The notes under the pieces were generated by a model that was not told where the DNA came from, made no database searches, and saw nothing but the letters and a program-made list of their open reading frames with translations. 64,000 bases of DNA from Serpens sp964410065 (GTDB lineage: Bacteria; Pseudomonadota; Gammaproteobacteria; Pseudomonadales; Pseudomonadaceae), in assembly GCA_964410065.1 (NCBI GenBank), contig CAYPFO010000003.1:45901-109900 (forward strand). Reading direction: 5' to 3'. The stretch's first letter is position 1, and each line of letters starts with the position of its first letter. A program made the translations under genes and the position numbers. Below, one piece after another: positions 42,989 through 52,373 of the stretch.

Positions 42989-43360
42989 TCAGGCGGTACG
43001 CCAGACGATCTCCTCCTCGCCGTCGGCGCTGATGCGAATCCAGCGGTCGGTGTTCTCTTCGCTTTCATCTTCCTGCCAACTGCCGGGCGCGCAGCGGATT
43101 TCCACGTCCAGCGCGGCAAAGGCGGCGCGGGCACAGGCCAAATCGTCGGCCCAGGGCGTGGCGTCGCTTTCCAGCAGCAGGCTGTGCCACTTGCCCACGG
43201 CCTTGGGCAGCCAGGTCACCGGGATGCCGTTGCACTGGCACTTGTAGGTCTGGCCCTTCTGCTGCCAGGCGCTGCACGGGCCGATGGCCTGTTCCAGCCA
43301 GGCGGTGATTGCCTGGTGGTCGGCGTCCTTGAGGTAAATCTCGATGTCCGGTTGGCGCAT
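42989..43360 (-). CDS. Conserved hypothetical protein, 123 aa
   Basis: I do not recognise a domain. The protein is acidic and soluble, with no signal peptide and many Trp residues (five, e.g. SAWQQKGQTYKCQCNGIPVTW). It lies between rlmA (19-base gap) and the RNase gene (11-base gap) on the same strand, so all are probably one operon. Nothing shows a link to the RNase. Confidence 0.75.
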   Translation of the reverse strand: MRQPDIEIYLKDADHQAITAWLEQAIGPCSAWQQKGQTYKCQCNGIPVTWLPKAVGKWHSLLLESDATPWADDLACARAAFAALDVEIRCAPGSWQEDESEENTDRWIRISADGEEEIVWRTA

Positions 43361-43379
43361 GGGGGTTCCTAATCTCTGC

Positions 43380-44183
43380 CTAGTCTTTGACTATGTAATC
43401 GTAGCGAATGGCGACATTCACCTCGAAATCTTCATCGATCACTGCCGCGCGGCGCTCGGCGCTGGCGCGCCAGCCGTGGGGTGTCATCGCCAACAAATCG
43501 GCCCGTGCCTGCGGACTTTCCAGGCGCAGGCGGTACTCGAGGGTTTCGCTGTGGGCCAGGCGCATGCCGGCAGGGATCAGCGACAGGTGCTTCTGGTCAT
43601 CGTAGGGGCGCACTTCATCGTAGAGGCGGGCACGCAGTTCCAGCAGGTGGTCGGTGGTTGGGCCCATGCGCAGCAGGCCGCCGCCGGGCGCAAGCAGGCG
43701 TTTGGCTTCGTCCCAGTCCAGCGGGCTGAACACGCTGGCCAGCAATTGGCAGCTGGCATCGGCCAGCGGTACGCGGGCCATGCTCGCCACCAGCCAGGTG
43801 AGTTGCGGCGCACGCTTGCAGGCGCGTTTGACCGCCTCGCGGGAAATATCCAGGGCGTAGCCATCGGCGTTCGGCAGCAGCGCGCCGATCTGCTCGGTGT
43901 AATAACCCTCGCCACAGCCAATATCCAACCAGCGCTGCGGGTCGCGCTCGGCGCTCAGTACAGCGAGGCGCCGGGCCAGCGGTGCATAGTGGCCGCCGTC
44001 AAGAAAACGTCGGCGTGCCTCTACCATGGCCTGGTTGTCGCCCGGTGCGCGGCTGTGTTTGTGCTGCACCGGCAGCAGGTTCAAATAACCCTGGCGGGCG
44101 CGGTCGAAGCGGTGGCCAGCGGGGCAAGCCACGCCATTATCGACGCTGCTCAAGGCGCCTTGGCAAAGCGGGCAAATCAACAT
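43380..44183 (-). CDS. rlmA: 23S rRNA guanine-N1-methyltransferase RlmA
   Basis: The 267-aa enzyme methylates a guanine near position 745 of 23S rRNA with S-adenosylmethionine. An N-terminal zinc knuckle (Cys4, Cys7, Cys20, His24) and the SAM-binding loop LDIGCGEGYYTE are present. I use ATG 44183; an in-frame TTG lies two codons earlier, overlapping the dapE stop. It follows dapE by two bases. Confidence 0.9.
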   Translation of the reverse strand: MLICPLCQGALSSVDNGVACPAGHRFDRARQGYLNLLPVQHKHSRAPGDNQAMVEARRRFLDGGHYAPLARRLAVLSAERDPQRWLDIGCGEGYYTEQIGALLPNADGYALDISREAVKRACKRAPQLTWLVASMARVPLADASCQLLASVFSPLDWDEAKRLLAPGGGLLRMGPTTDHLLELRARLYDEVRPYDDQKHLSLIPAGMRLAHSETLEYRLRLESPQARADLLAMTPHGWRASAERRAAVIDEDFEVNVAIRYDYIVKD

Positions 44184-44185
44184 GT

Positions 44186-45340
44186 TCAACGGGCCAGCAG
44201 AATGACGAGGGTCTGGTAATAGACCTCGGTGAGCAGATCCAGATCGCTGGCCAGCACGCGCTCATCAATCTGGTGGATGGTGGCGTTTACCGGGCCGAGC
44301 TCGACTACCTGGGTACCCAGCGTGGCGATAAAGCGGCCGTCCGAGGTGCCGCCGCTGGTCGAAGGCGTGGTCTCGCGGCCGGTGACCTGGCGAATGCTGG
44401 CGGCAACCGCATCAAGCAGCTCACCCGGTTCGGTGAGAAACGGCAGGCCGGACAGTGCCCAATCGATGTGCCAGTCCAGGCCGTGCTTGTCGAGGATGGT
44501 GGCGACGCGCTGCTTGAGGCTGGCTTCGCTGGATTCGGTGGAGAAGCGGAAGTTGAACACCACCTCCAGCTCGCCGGGGATCACGTTGGTCGCCCCGGTG
44601 CCGCCATGAATGTTGGAGATCTGGAAGCTGGTCGGCGGGAAGAAGGCGTTGCCGTCGTCCCAATGCTCGGCGGCAAGTTCCGCCAGCGCTGGCGCGGCCA
44701 GATGGATCGGGTTCTTGGCCAGGTGCGGATAGGCCACGTGGCCCTGCTTGCCACGCACGGTGAGGGTGGCGCCGAGTGAGCCGCGCCGACCGTTCTTGAC
44801 CACGTCGCCGAGCAGCGTGGTGCTCGATGGCTCGCCGACGATGCACCAGTCCAGGCGCTCGCTACGCGCGCGCAGGCGCTCGACTACCGCCTTGGTGCCG
44901 TGTTCGGCCGGGCCTTCCTCGTCGCTGGTAATCAGGAAGGCGATGGCGCCCTTGTGGTCTGGATGGTCGGCGACGAAGCGCTCGATGGCGATGATCATCG
45001 ACGCCAGGCTACCCTTCATGTCCGCCGCGCCGCGCCCGCAGAGCATGCCCTCGGCATTGATCTGTGCATCGAAGGGCTGAGATTGCCAGTTGGCTTCCGG
45101 GCCGGTGGGCACCACGTCGGTATGGCCGGCGAAGCACAGGACCGGGCCGTTTTCTGCAGCGTTGCCTGTACGCCGTGCCCAGAAATTGTCCACCTCGGCG
45201 ATGCGCATCGGCTCAATCTCGAAGCCCACGGCGGCGAGGCGGCGCATCATCAATTCTTGGCAGCCCTCGTCCAGTGGCGTAATGGACGGACGGCGAATCA
45301 GCTCGCAGGCAAGCTCCAGGGTCGGGGTGAGGGTGGTCAT
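44186..45340 (-). CDS. dapE: Succinyl-diaminopimelate desuccinylase DapE
   Basis: The 384-aa zinc hydrolase converts N-succinyl-L,L-diaminopimelate to L,L-diaminopimelate in the lysine and peptidoglycan pathway. Metal-site motifs are visible: CFAGHTDVVP, GRGAADMKGS and TSDEEGPAEHGT. I begin at ATG 45340 (MTTLTPTLELACELIRRP); eight upstream codons in frame have no ribosome site. It heads the operon dapE-rlmA-hypothetical-RNase-barstar. dapD lies 8 kb away. Confidence 0.96.
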   Translation of the reverse strand: MTTLTPTLELACELIRRPSITPLDEGCQELMMRRLAAVGFEIEPMRIAEVDNFWARRTGNAAENGPVLCFAGHTDVVPTGPEANWQSQPFDAQINAEGMLCGRGAADMKGSLASMIIAIERFVADHPDHKGAIAFLITSDEEGPAEHGTKAVVERLRARSERLDWCIVGEPSSTTLLGDVVKNGRRGSLGATLTVRGKQGHVAYPHLAKNPIHLAAPALAELAAEHWDDGNAFFPPTSFQISNIHGGTGATNVIPGELEVVFNFRFSTESSEASLKQRVATILDKHGLDWHIDWALSGLPFLTEPGELLDAVAASIRQVTGRETTPSTSGGTSDGRFIATLGTQVVELGPVNATIHQIDERVLASDLDLLTEVYYQTLVILLAR

Positions 45341-45420
45341 GCAGGCTCCGCGGGCGGGGTACAAATTGGAAGGCGCGTATCTTAAAGGAAAACGTCGGCG
45401 CGGAGCGCTCTGCGTTCCCC

Positions 45421-45478
45421 TCTGAGGCGCGGAGCAGCCTTGGGCTGCGTGGCCACGCGGAGCGTGGGAACGATCAAC
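45421..45478 (+). repeat. Repeat E, copy 1 (downstream of ndvB)
   Basis: About 58 bases (TGAGGCGCGGAGC, then CCTTGGGCTG, then GCGGAGCGTGGGAACGATCA) recur inverted at 48312-48367. The pair flanks ndvB. The rest of the dapE-ndvB gap (45341-45603) shows no gene. Confidence 0.6.
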
Positions 45479-45603
45479 ATGTGCGGCGTGCCCCGCACCG
45501 TAGGATGGCGTTGAGCGTAGCGATACCCATCGGCTGTTGGTTGTAGGAGACCCTGCGTAGAAGCATCGCCAGCAAGCAGGCTCCTACCGGTCCGTGCGGG
45601 GAT

Positions 45604-48195
45604 TCAACCCACCGTCACCACCTCGACACTCGGCTTCGGTCGGGGCAGCGAGGAGAGCAGGGCCATGATCAGTGCGGCCAGATAAGGCAGCGATTGAATC
45701 AGCAGCACGCCGATCCAGAAGATCACGTCCAGGCTGGGTAGGCCCTGGGCCAGGCCGATGCCCAGGGCGGCGCCCCACAGCAGCAGCATGACGAAGACTT
45801 CCTCGCGGGCTTCGGCCAGGGCTTTCATCAAGCCGGAGCTGGAGGCCATCTTCGGGGTGCGGAAGAACGGAATGCCGCGCGTGACAAAGCCGTACAGCAC
45901 CGCCTTGGCGATGGTGTATGACAGCGCCAGGCCGGCGACGGCGGCGAACAGCGCATCCTTGAGATCGACGCCCACCGCACGGCGGTAAAGGAAGAGGATT
46001 TTGCCCACCTTGAAGGCGAACAACGCCAGCGGCGGGATGGCGAAAATCATCAGCGGCGGATCGACCCGGTTGGGCACGATGATCATCGCCGCCGACCAGA
46101 GCAGCGCACCGAAGGTGAAGAAGATGTTCAGGCCGTCGGCGATCCACGGCAGCCAGCCGGCCAGGAAGTGATAGCGCTGGCCGCGGCTGAGCTCGCAGCC
46201 TTGGCCGAACAGCAGGCAACGGGCGTGACGCTTGATGATCTGTATCGCGCCGTAGGCCCAGCGAAAGCGCTGCTTCTTGAAATCGATAAAGGTGTCGGGC
46301 ATCAGCCCCTTGCCGTAGCTGCGCTCGGAATAGGCGGCGGACAGGCCTTTCTCGAATACCCGCAGGCCCAGCTCGGCGTCTTCCGTGATGCACCAGTCGG
46401 CCCATTTCAATTCATCGAGCACCGAGCGCCGGGTCATGGTCATGGTGCCATGCTGGATGATCGCGTCGCGGTCGTTGCGGGTGATCATGCCGATATGGAA
46501 GAAGCCCTTGTACTCGGCGTAGCAGAGCCGCTTGAACAGACTTTCGCCATCATCGCGGTAGTCCTGCGGCGATTGCACCACGGCAATAGTGGGATCGGCG
46601 AAATGCGGCACCATGTGTTTCAGCCAGTCGGGCGCCACGCAGTAGTCGGCATCGATCACCGCGATCACCTCGGCGTCCGGTGCGGTGTGCGGCAGGATGT
46701 AATTGAGTGCGCCGCCCTTGAACCCCTCCAGCGGCGCCACATGGAAAAAGCGAAAGCGTGGCCCCAGCGCCTGGCAATGCGCCTCCACCGGTTTCCACAC
46801 CGCGGGGTCCTTGGTGTTGTTGTCGATCACCAGCACTTCGTAGTCCGGATAATCCAGGCGCGCCAGGGCATCGAGGGTCTGTTTGACCATCTCCGGCGGC
46901 TCGTTGTAGCAGGGCACGTGCACCGACACCTTGGGCCGGTAGGCGTCATCGCCGGTGACCGGCAGGAAGGGCCGGCGCCGTTTGCTCATCCAAACGGTTT
47001 CGGCCAGCTCATGGGCTTCGGTGAGCAAGACGATGAACACCCCAAGGGCACCGATGCCGAGCAGCGTGCCGACCATCAGGCTGAACCAGGTGCTGTACTG
47101 CAGGCTGTAGTCGTAGGCGATCCACACCAGCACCGAGCCGCAGGCGAAGGCGATGACCGTCAGGAAGGTCCGCCCGCGATGACTCAGGGTGCTGCTGTCG
47201 ATCAACAGCAGCGCCAGGGCCAGCAACGCCAGTACCCCGGAGCCGATGGCCAGCAGGCGCCATTGGGGAATAGCCACCACCGGGCCGGTGAAGGCGAACT
47301 TGGGCTGGCGCTCAAGGTTGTACACCCCCCAATAGGCGCCCACCGAGCCTTCATCGTCCATTTTCCAAGGCTGGTCGAAGGCTTCGATGATGAAGTAGTT
47401 GTAACCCTGCACGTTCAGCCGGTTCACCAGCTCGCGCAGGAAGATCGCCTGGTCCGCCGGGCTGGCGTCGGCGCCGCCGCGCGTGCGTCCGTTACTGGGC
47501 CAGCCAACTTCCGAGAGCAGCAGCGGTTTTTTCGGGAATTGCTTTTTCAGATCGCGGGCCCGGTCGAGCACGAAGCGGGTGGCCTGTTCCCTCGGCACGA
47601 ACTCCCAATAAGGCAGCACGTGCGCGGCGATCAGGTCGACGTGGCGCACCAGTTCCGGAGTTTCCTGCCAGATGTGCCACTGCTCCGACGTCGACACCGG
47701 CACCTTGACCGCCGCGCGCACCCGGTCGATATAGCCGATCAGCACGTCCGGGGTGATTTCCTTGCGGAACAAGGCTTCGTTGCCAACCAGCACGCGTACA
47801 ATGCTGCGCGAGCTGTTGGCCAACTCTATGGCCTTGGCAATTTCCCGTTCGTTGCGCTCCCAGTCGGTGCTGATCCACACGCCCAGGGTTACGCGCAGGC
47901 CAAATTCCTCGGCCAGGCGCGGGATATCGGCTTGGGTGCCTTCGACCGAATACGTGCGGATATTGCTGGTCTGCTCGCTGAGCAGCTCGAGGTCGGCACG
48001 GATGTCCGCATCGTTGGGGTATTTGTTGTCGACCGGGGTCTGGCCCAATCGAAACGGCGAGAACGAATAACCGGAAACTTGCTCGGGCCAGTCGGGCGCG
48101 CTGACGGGCCGATTGATCAGTGCCCAGAAACCGGTGAACAGCGCCGCGATGGCGACGACCATCACCAGGTTGATTCCGAGTTTGCGCGATGTCAT
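45604..48195 (-). CDS. ndvB: NdvB-like GH17/GT2 glucan glucosyltransferase
   Basis: The 863-aa membrane protein fuses two enzymes. An N-terminal GH17-like domain (about 40-310) has VGNEALF (Glu140) and LSEVGWPS (Glu229). A GT2 processive synthase domain follows (about 435-690) with VHVPCYNEPP, DADYC, TEDAELG and QRFRWAYG. Several membrane helices flank it. In P. aeruginosa the corresponding ndvB makes cyclic beta-1,3-glucans linked to biofilm antibiotic tolerance and is also near dapE. ATG 48195 is preferred over an upstream in-frame start. Confidence 0.88.
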   Translation of the reverse strand: MTSRKLGINLVMVVAIAALFTGFWALINRPVSAPDWPEQVSGYSFSPFRLGQTPVDNKYPNDADIRADLELLSEQTSNIRTYSVEGTQADIPRLAEEFGLRVTLGVWISTDWERNEREIAKAIELANSSRSIVRVLVGNEALFRKEITPDVLIGYIDRVRAAVKVPVSTSEQWHIWQETPELVRHVDLIAAHVLPYWEFVPREQATRFVLDRARDLKKQFPKKPLLLSEVGWPSNGRTRGGADASPADQAIFLRELVNRLNVQGYNYFIIEAFDQPWKMDDEGSVGAYWGVYNLERQPKFAFTGPVVAIPQWRLLAIGSGVLALLALALLLIDSSTLSHRGRTFLTVIAFACGSVLVWIAYDYSLQYSTWFSLMVGTLLGIGALGVFIVLLTEAHELAETVWMSKRRRPFLPVTGDDAYRPKVSVHVPCYNEPPEMVKQTLDALARLDYPDYEVLVIDNNTKDPAVWKPVEAHCQALGPRFRFFHVAPLEGFKGGALNYILPHTAPDAEVIAVIDADYCVAPDWLKHMVPHFADPTIAVVQSPQDYRDDGESLFKRLCYAEYKGFFHIGMITRNDRDAIIQHGTMTMTRRSVLDELKWADWCITEDAELGLRVFEKGLSAAYSERSYGKGLMPDTFIDFKKQRFRWAYGAIQIIKRHARCLLFGQGCELSRGQRYHFLAGWLPWIADGLNIFFTFGALLWSAAMIIVPNRVDPPLMIFAIPPLALFAFKVGKILFLYRRAVGVDLKDALFAAVAGLALSYTIAKAVLYGFVTRGIPFFRTPKMASSSGLMKALAEAREEVFVMLLLWGAALGIGLAQGLPSLDVIFWIGVLLIQSLPYLAALIMALLSSLPRPKPSVEVVTVG

Positions 48196-48311
48196 GGGTG
48201 CGAAAAGTCCGGGAAGGGTGGCGGGCTGACACCGAAGCAAGCGAGTCGTGCTTGCACTCAGACCGTGGGCCGATCTGGGAAGTTCAGCATGCGCTCTGGC
48301 TCTACGTGCTG

Positions 48312-48367
48312 TCGATCATTCCCACGCTCCGCGGGAATCCAGCCCGAGGCGCTCCGCGCCTCACGAA
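48312..48367 (-). repeat. Repeat E, copy 2 (upstream of ndvB)
   Basis: CGATCATTCCCACGCTCCGC, then CAGCCCGAGGCGCTCCGCGCC is the inverted counterpart of 45421-45478, with a few differences. It lies between the divergent ndvB (-) and tcdA (+), in a 292-base gap that otherwise shows nothing. Confidence 0.6.
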
Positions 48368-48487
48368 GCAGACGGCTCCCCCGTAGGAGCGAGGGAACCA
48401 TCGTGTCACTGTGGGTACGCGAAAGGCGGTGCTTCAAACCGGCGGCATTCAGCCTGATAATGCGCCCCTGTTTTTCGAGGTACGGCA

Positions 48488-49315
48488 ATGAGCATTGATG
48501 ACCAGCGTTTTGGGGGTATCGCCCGTCTTTATGGAACCGACGGGCTGGCCCGTCTGGCGGCCGCGCATGTTGCGGTCGTCGGCATTGGTGGGGTCGGCTC
48601 CTGGGCCGCCGAAGCATTGGTGCGTTCGGGCGTTGGCGAAATCAGCCTGTTCGACCTGGACGACGTGTGCATCACCAACACCAACCGCCAGCTTCATGCA
48701 CTGGACGGTGCCGTCGGGCGGCCCAAGGTCGAGGTAATGGCTGAACGGCTGCGCGACATCAACCCGTCCTGCCAGGTGCACGCGGTGGCTGATTTCGTCA
48801 CCCGCGAGACCATGGCTGAGTACATCACTGAGCAGCTGGATTTCGTTATCGACTGCATCGACAGCGTGGCCGCCAAGGCGGCGCTGATTGCCTGGTGCAA
48901 GCGGCGCAAGATTGGCATCGTCACCACTGGCGGTGCTGGCGGGCAGACTGATCCGACGCAGATTCAGATCGCCGACCTCAACAAGACCTTCAACGACCCG
49001 CTGGCCGCCAAGGTGCGCTCGACCTTGCGCCGCGATTACAACTTTTCGCGCACAGCCGGGCGCAATTACAGCGTGCCCTGTGTGTTCTCCACCGAACAGC
49101 TGCGCTATCCCAAGCCCGACGGCGGCGTGTGCCAGAGCAAGAGCTTCGTCGGCGAAGGCGTGAAGCTGGACTGCGCCGGCGGGTTTGGCGCGGTAATGAT
49201 GGTCACCGCCAGCTTCGGCATGGCCGCCACAGCCAAGGCGGTGGACAAACTGGTGGCCGGCGCCCGTCGCCCGGCGGAGCGCGTGCAGGCCGAGGCTACG
49301 AAGCCAACGTCTTAG
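48488..49315 (+). CDS. tcdA: tRNA threonylcarbamoyladenosine dehydratase TcdA
   Basis: The 275-aa E1-like enzyme uses ATP to cyclise t6A37 in tRNAs. The nucleotide-binding motif VVGIGGVGSWAAEALVRSG and FDLDDVCITNTNRQ are typical of the ThiF/MoeB family. In enterobacteria TcdA (CsdL) works with CsdA and CsdE, and here csdA and a sufE/csdE-like gene lie next to it on the opposite strand. It is convergent with sufE across repeat D. Confidence 0.94.
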   Translation: MSIDDQRFGGIARLYGTDGLARLAAAHVAVVGIGGVGSWAAEALVRSGVGEISLFDLDDVCITNTNRQLHALDGAVGRPKVEVMAERLRDINPSCQVHAVADFVTRETMAEYITEQLDFVIDCIDSVAAKAALIAWCKRRKIGIVTTGGAGGQTDPTQIQIADLNKTFNDPLAAKVRSTLRRDYNFSRTAGRNYSVPCVFSTEQLRYPKPDGGVCQSKSFVGEGVKLDCAGGFGAVMMVTASFGMAATAKAVDKLVAGARRPAERVQAEATKPTS

Positions 49316-49352
49316 CGAATGCCCAGCTCCGTTTGTCGCATCGTAGCCAGAC

Positions 49353-49454
49353 GTAGGGTGGATCGCGCTTTATCGATCCACCGGGTGGCGATCCACCGGG
49401 TGGCGCTCCACCGAGCGGAGCCATGGCGGATGTATAAAGCGACATCCACCCTAC
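49353..49454. repeat. Palindromic repeat D between convergent genes (copy 2)
   Basis: The ends GTAGGGTGGA and TCCACCCTAC match those at 42061-42131. Inside are short tandem units of the type TCCACCGGGTGGCG. It lies between tcdA (+) and sufE (-), six bases from the sufE stop, again between converging genes. Confidence 0.7.
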
Positions 49455-49459
49455 GAGTG

Positions 49460-49873
49460 CTACGAATTCGCAGCAGCTATTTCACGCATACGCTGCAACA
49501 CGGCGTTCAGCCCATTGCTGCGCGAGGGGGAAAGCTGGCGGGACAGGCCGAGCTGGTTGAACCAGTCGGGCAGGTCGAGGCGGGTGAGTTCGTCGTGCGG
49601 CACGCCGTCGACCCGCGCCAGCAGCACGGCGAGTAGGCCGCGAATCAGGCGGGCCTCGCTGGCGGCGCGGAAATTCCAATGGCCTTCGTGCAAATCCGCC
49701 ACCAGCCACACCGGGCTGGCGCAGCCGTGCACGAGATTGGCCTCGTTGCGTTCATCGTCGCTGAGCGGCGCCAGGCGCTCGCCCCATTGCATCAGCAGGC
49801 GTGCGCGCTGTTCCCAGCCTAGGCAACTAGCGAAGGACTCAAGGGCTTCCTGGGCGCTGGCCGGCAGGTTCAT
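49460..49873 (-). CDS. csdE: SufE/CsdE-family sulfur acceptor
   Basis: The 137-aa protein accepts persulfide sulfur from a cysteine desulfurase. The acceptor cysteine lies in NLVHGCASPVWL. Its start overlaps the end of the desulfurase gene by four bases, so the partner is the CsdA-like enzyme next to it. Many Pseudomonas annotations call this sufE. Confidence 0.9.
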   Translation of the reverse strand: MNLPASAQEALESFASCLGWEQRARLLMQWGERLAPLSDDERNEANLVHGCASPVWLVADLHEGHWNFRAASEARLIRGLLAVLLARVDGVPHDELTRLDLPDWFNQLGLSRQLSPSRSNGLNAVLQRMREIAAANS

Positions 49874-51072
49874 CGCAGAATCTCCAGGGCCTTGTCCAAG
49901 CCAGTAAAGAAGCGTTCCAGATCCTCAGCATCGTTGTACAAGGCGAGGGAGACGCGAATCGCGCCGGCAATGCCGAGGTGCTTCATCAATGGCATGGCGC
50001 AGTGATTGCCGCCGCGTACGGCGATGCCTTGTTCGCCAAGCAATTCGGCCAGATCGCTGTGGTGCACGCCCTCGACCACGAAACTGGCCAGCGCCGTTTG
50101 CGGGTCGCCGAGCACTTGCACGCCGTCACGGGCGCGCAAGCCGGCAAGCAGCGTGGCGTGCAGGGTGTGTTCATGCTGGCTGACGGCGGCGCTGTCCAGG
50201 CCCGCCAGATACGCCAAGCTGGCACTCAGGCCGATCACGCCGGCAATTGGCGGCGTGCCGGCTTCCAGTCCCATGGGGGCGGCGTGAAAATCGGCGTGAT
50301 CGAAATCGGCGCGGCGCACCATCTCGCCGCCGAACTGCCAAGGCCTGAGCTGGCTCAAGGCCTCGCCCCGCCCATAGAGCACGCCAACGCCGTCAGGGCC
50401 GTAAAGCTTGTGGCTGGACAGCGCATAGAAATCGCAGCCCAGCGCTTGCAGGTCGTGGCGTCCATGCACTACGCCCTGGGCGCCGTCGACCACGGTCATC
50501 GCGCCCCGGGCCTTGGCCAGCGGCAGCAATTCGGCGAGCGGTTGCCAGGTGCCGAGCACGTTGGACAGCTGGCTGACGGCAAGCAGGCGTGTGCGCGGGC
50601 CGATCAGGCGGGCGGCGGCATTCAGGTCAATGCGGCCTGTGGTATCCAGCGGCAGCACCACCAGCCGTGCCTGGCGTCGCAGGGCCAATTGCTGCCAGGG
50701 CAGCAGGTTGGCGTGGTGTTCCAGGGCGCTGATGACGATCTCGTCGCCGGCCTGAATCAGATGCTCAAGCCCGTAGGCCAGCAGGTTGAGGGCTTCGGTG
50801 GTGCCGCGGGTAAAGACGATTTCGGACGGGCTGGCCGCATTCAGCCAACGGGCGACCTGGGCCCGGCTGGACTCGAAGGCGCGGGTGACGCGCTCGGCGG
50901 GCTGATGCTGAGCCCGGTGCACATTGGCCACGCCGCCGGCGTAGTAGCCGAGCAGGGCATCCAGCATGGGCTGTGCTTTCTGCGCCGTGGCGGCGCTGTC
51001 CAGGTAAGTCTGCCCTTCGGCAGCCAGCGCCGCGATGCCGGGAAAATCGGTGCGCCAGGGAGAGTCGGGCAT
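49870..51072 (-). CDS. csdA: Cysteine desulfurase CsdA (SufS-like)
   Basis: The 400-aa PLP enzyme takes sulfur from cysteine. The PLP lysine is in SSHKLYGPDGVG and the active cysteine in RGGNHCAMPLM, typical of group II desulfurases. ATG 51072 overlaps the gltS stop (TGATG). The open frame upstream of it is inside gltS. It forms a pair with the downstream SufE/CsdE-like gene. Confidence 0.94.
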   Translation of the reverse strand: MPDSPWRTDFPGIAALAAEGQTYLDSAATAQKAQPMLDALLGYYAGGVANVHRAQHQPAERVTRAFESSRAQVARWLNAASPSEIVFTRGTTEALNLLAYGLEHLIQAGDEIVISALEHHANLLPWQQLALRRQARLVVLPLDTTGRIDLNAAARLIGPRTRLLAVSQLSNVLGTWQPLAELLPLAKARGAMTVVDGAQGVVHGRHDLQALGCDFYALSSHKLYGPDGVGVLYGRGEALSQLRPWQFGGEMVRRADFDHADFHAAPMGLEAGTPPIAGVIGLSASLAYLAGLDSAAVSQHEHTLHATLLAGLRARDGVQVLGDPQTALASFVVEGVHHSDLAELLGEQGIAVRGGNHCAMPLMKHLGIAGAIRVSLALYNDAEDLERFFTGLDKALEILR

Positions 51073-52313
51073 CAGAACTGCACCATGAAGTTGATGATCA
51101 GGGCATTGACCAGGTCGATAAAGAATCCACACACCAGCGGCACCAGAATAAACGCCCGGTGCGCCGCGCCGTACTGCTGAGTGACGGCGGTCATGTTGAC
51201 GATGGCAGTGGCGGTCGAACCCAGGGTAATCCCGCCGAACCCGGCGCCGATCACCGCCGCTTCATAATCACGCCCCATCAGGCGAAAGACTACCAGCAGA
51301 GTGAAGGCCACGCTCATGACGACTTGCAGGCCGATCACCAGCAGGATCAGGCCGAACAGCCCTTGCAGTTCCCAGAGTTTGAGCCCCATCAGGGCCATGG
51401 TCAGGAACATGCCCAGGCAGATGTCGGAAATCAGCGCAAGACCGGGATTGGCGTTGGGCCAGCCGCTGGCGCGCACCCACTTACGCGACACCAGGCCGCT
51501 GCGCAATAGCCGCAGGCGCAATGGCGGCAGGCCGTTGCGCAGAACGATGCCGGCCAACAGGCAGCTGACGAACAGCGGCAGGGTCAACCCGGTTTGAGTG
51601 AGCAGGCCGTGCAGCGCCTGGCCCAGCAGTAATGCCAGGTTCAACCACATCCAGGCCCAGAGCACGCCGTAATAGTCCAGTTTCGAGTGTTCCTCGGTAT
51701 GCGGGATGCCAACGTCCAGGTGCTGCTGTTGCGAGGGTTGCAGGCGGTAGCGCAGCAACAGGAAGCGGGCAATCGGGCCACCGATCAGGCAGGCGGCAAT
51801 CAGCCCCATGGTATTGGCGGCGATCCCCAATTCCAGGGCATTGCCGATGCCCAGTTGCTCGACAAAGAAATCCGACCAGGCCAGCGTCGTGCCGACTCCG
51901 CCGGTCAGCGAGATGGAGCCGAGCATCAGGCCGGCCTTGGGATCCAGGCCGAACGCACTGGCCACGCCCATGCCCAGCAGGTTTTGCAGCACGATGTAGG
52001 TGCTGGCCAGACCGAGCAGGATGGCCAGCGCCGGGCCGCCCTTGAGCAGGGTGAGCAGGTCGGCGCGCAGGCCGATGGCGGCGAAAAAGTAGAGCAGCAG
52101 CAGGTCGCGTACTTCCAGTTTGAAGCGCAGCTGCAGGTCGAAGCCGTAATAGAGCACGGTGGTGATTGCGGCACAGATGAAACCGCCAATCACCGATTCG
52201 GGAATGCTGTAGCGGCGTAGCAGTTCAACGTTGTGGGTGACGGCCTTACCGGCGAACAGCAGTAAAATGGCCAGGGTAAAGCTGACAAAAGCAGAGACGT
52301 CGAGAGTGTGCAT
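51072..52313 (-). CDS. gltS: Sodium/glutamate symporter GltS
   Basis: The 413-aa inner-membrane carrier has about ten membrane helices. It shows the GltS features SLTGGVGTTLAWSDFF and GAGFGGITLGSTATAIVNM, the paired re-entrant loop regions. The start is uncertain: I use ATG 52313 (MHTLDVSAFVSFTLAI), which matches family N-termini, but in-frame ATGs occur at 52322 and 52328. It is coupled to csdA downstream. Confidence 0.92.
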   Translation of the reverse strand: MHTLDVSAFVSFTLAILLLFAGKAVTHNVELLRRYSIPESVIGGFICAAITTVLYYGFDLQLRFKLEVRDLLLLYFFAAIGLRADLLTLLKGGPALAILLGLASTYIVLQNLLGMGVASAFGLDPKAGLMLGSISLTGGVGTTLAWSDFFVEQLGIGNALELGIAANTMGLIAACLIGGPIARFLLLRYRLQPSQQQHLDVGIPHTEEHSKLDYYGVLWAWMWLNLALLLGQALHGLLTQTGLTLPLFVSCLLAGIVLRNGLPPLRLRLLRSGLVSRKWVRASGWPNANPGLALISDICLGMFLTMALMGLKLWELQGLFGLILLVIGLQVVMSVAFTLLVVFRLMGRDYEAAVIGAGFGGITLGSTATAIVNMTAVTQQYGAAHRAFILVPLVCGFFIDLVNALIINFMVQF

Positions 52314-52373
52314 GGCGCTCATGGGCATACAAAACGGGTGGTGCGAAACGCAGCCACCCGTAGAGGGAACGGA

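Noticed and set aside
46168..48498. 776-aa plus-strand open frame opposite ndvB
   Set aside because: ndvB on the minus strand has clear GH17 and GT2 motifs. The antisense translation has none and is rich in His, Gln and Gly.
49353..49454. Short tandem units resembling a CRISPR array
   Set aside because: The units are about 14 bases with no spacers and belong to palindromic repeat D. No CRISPR array or cas gene is visible in the window.
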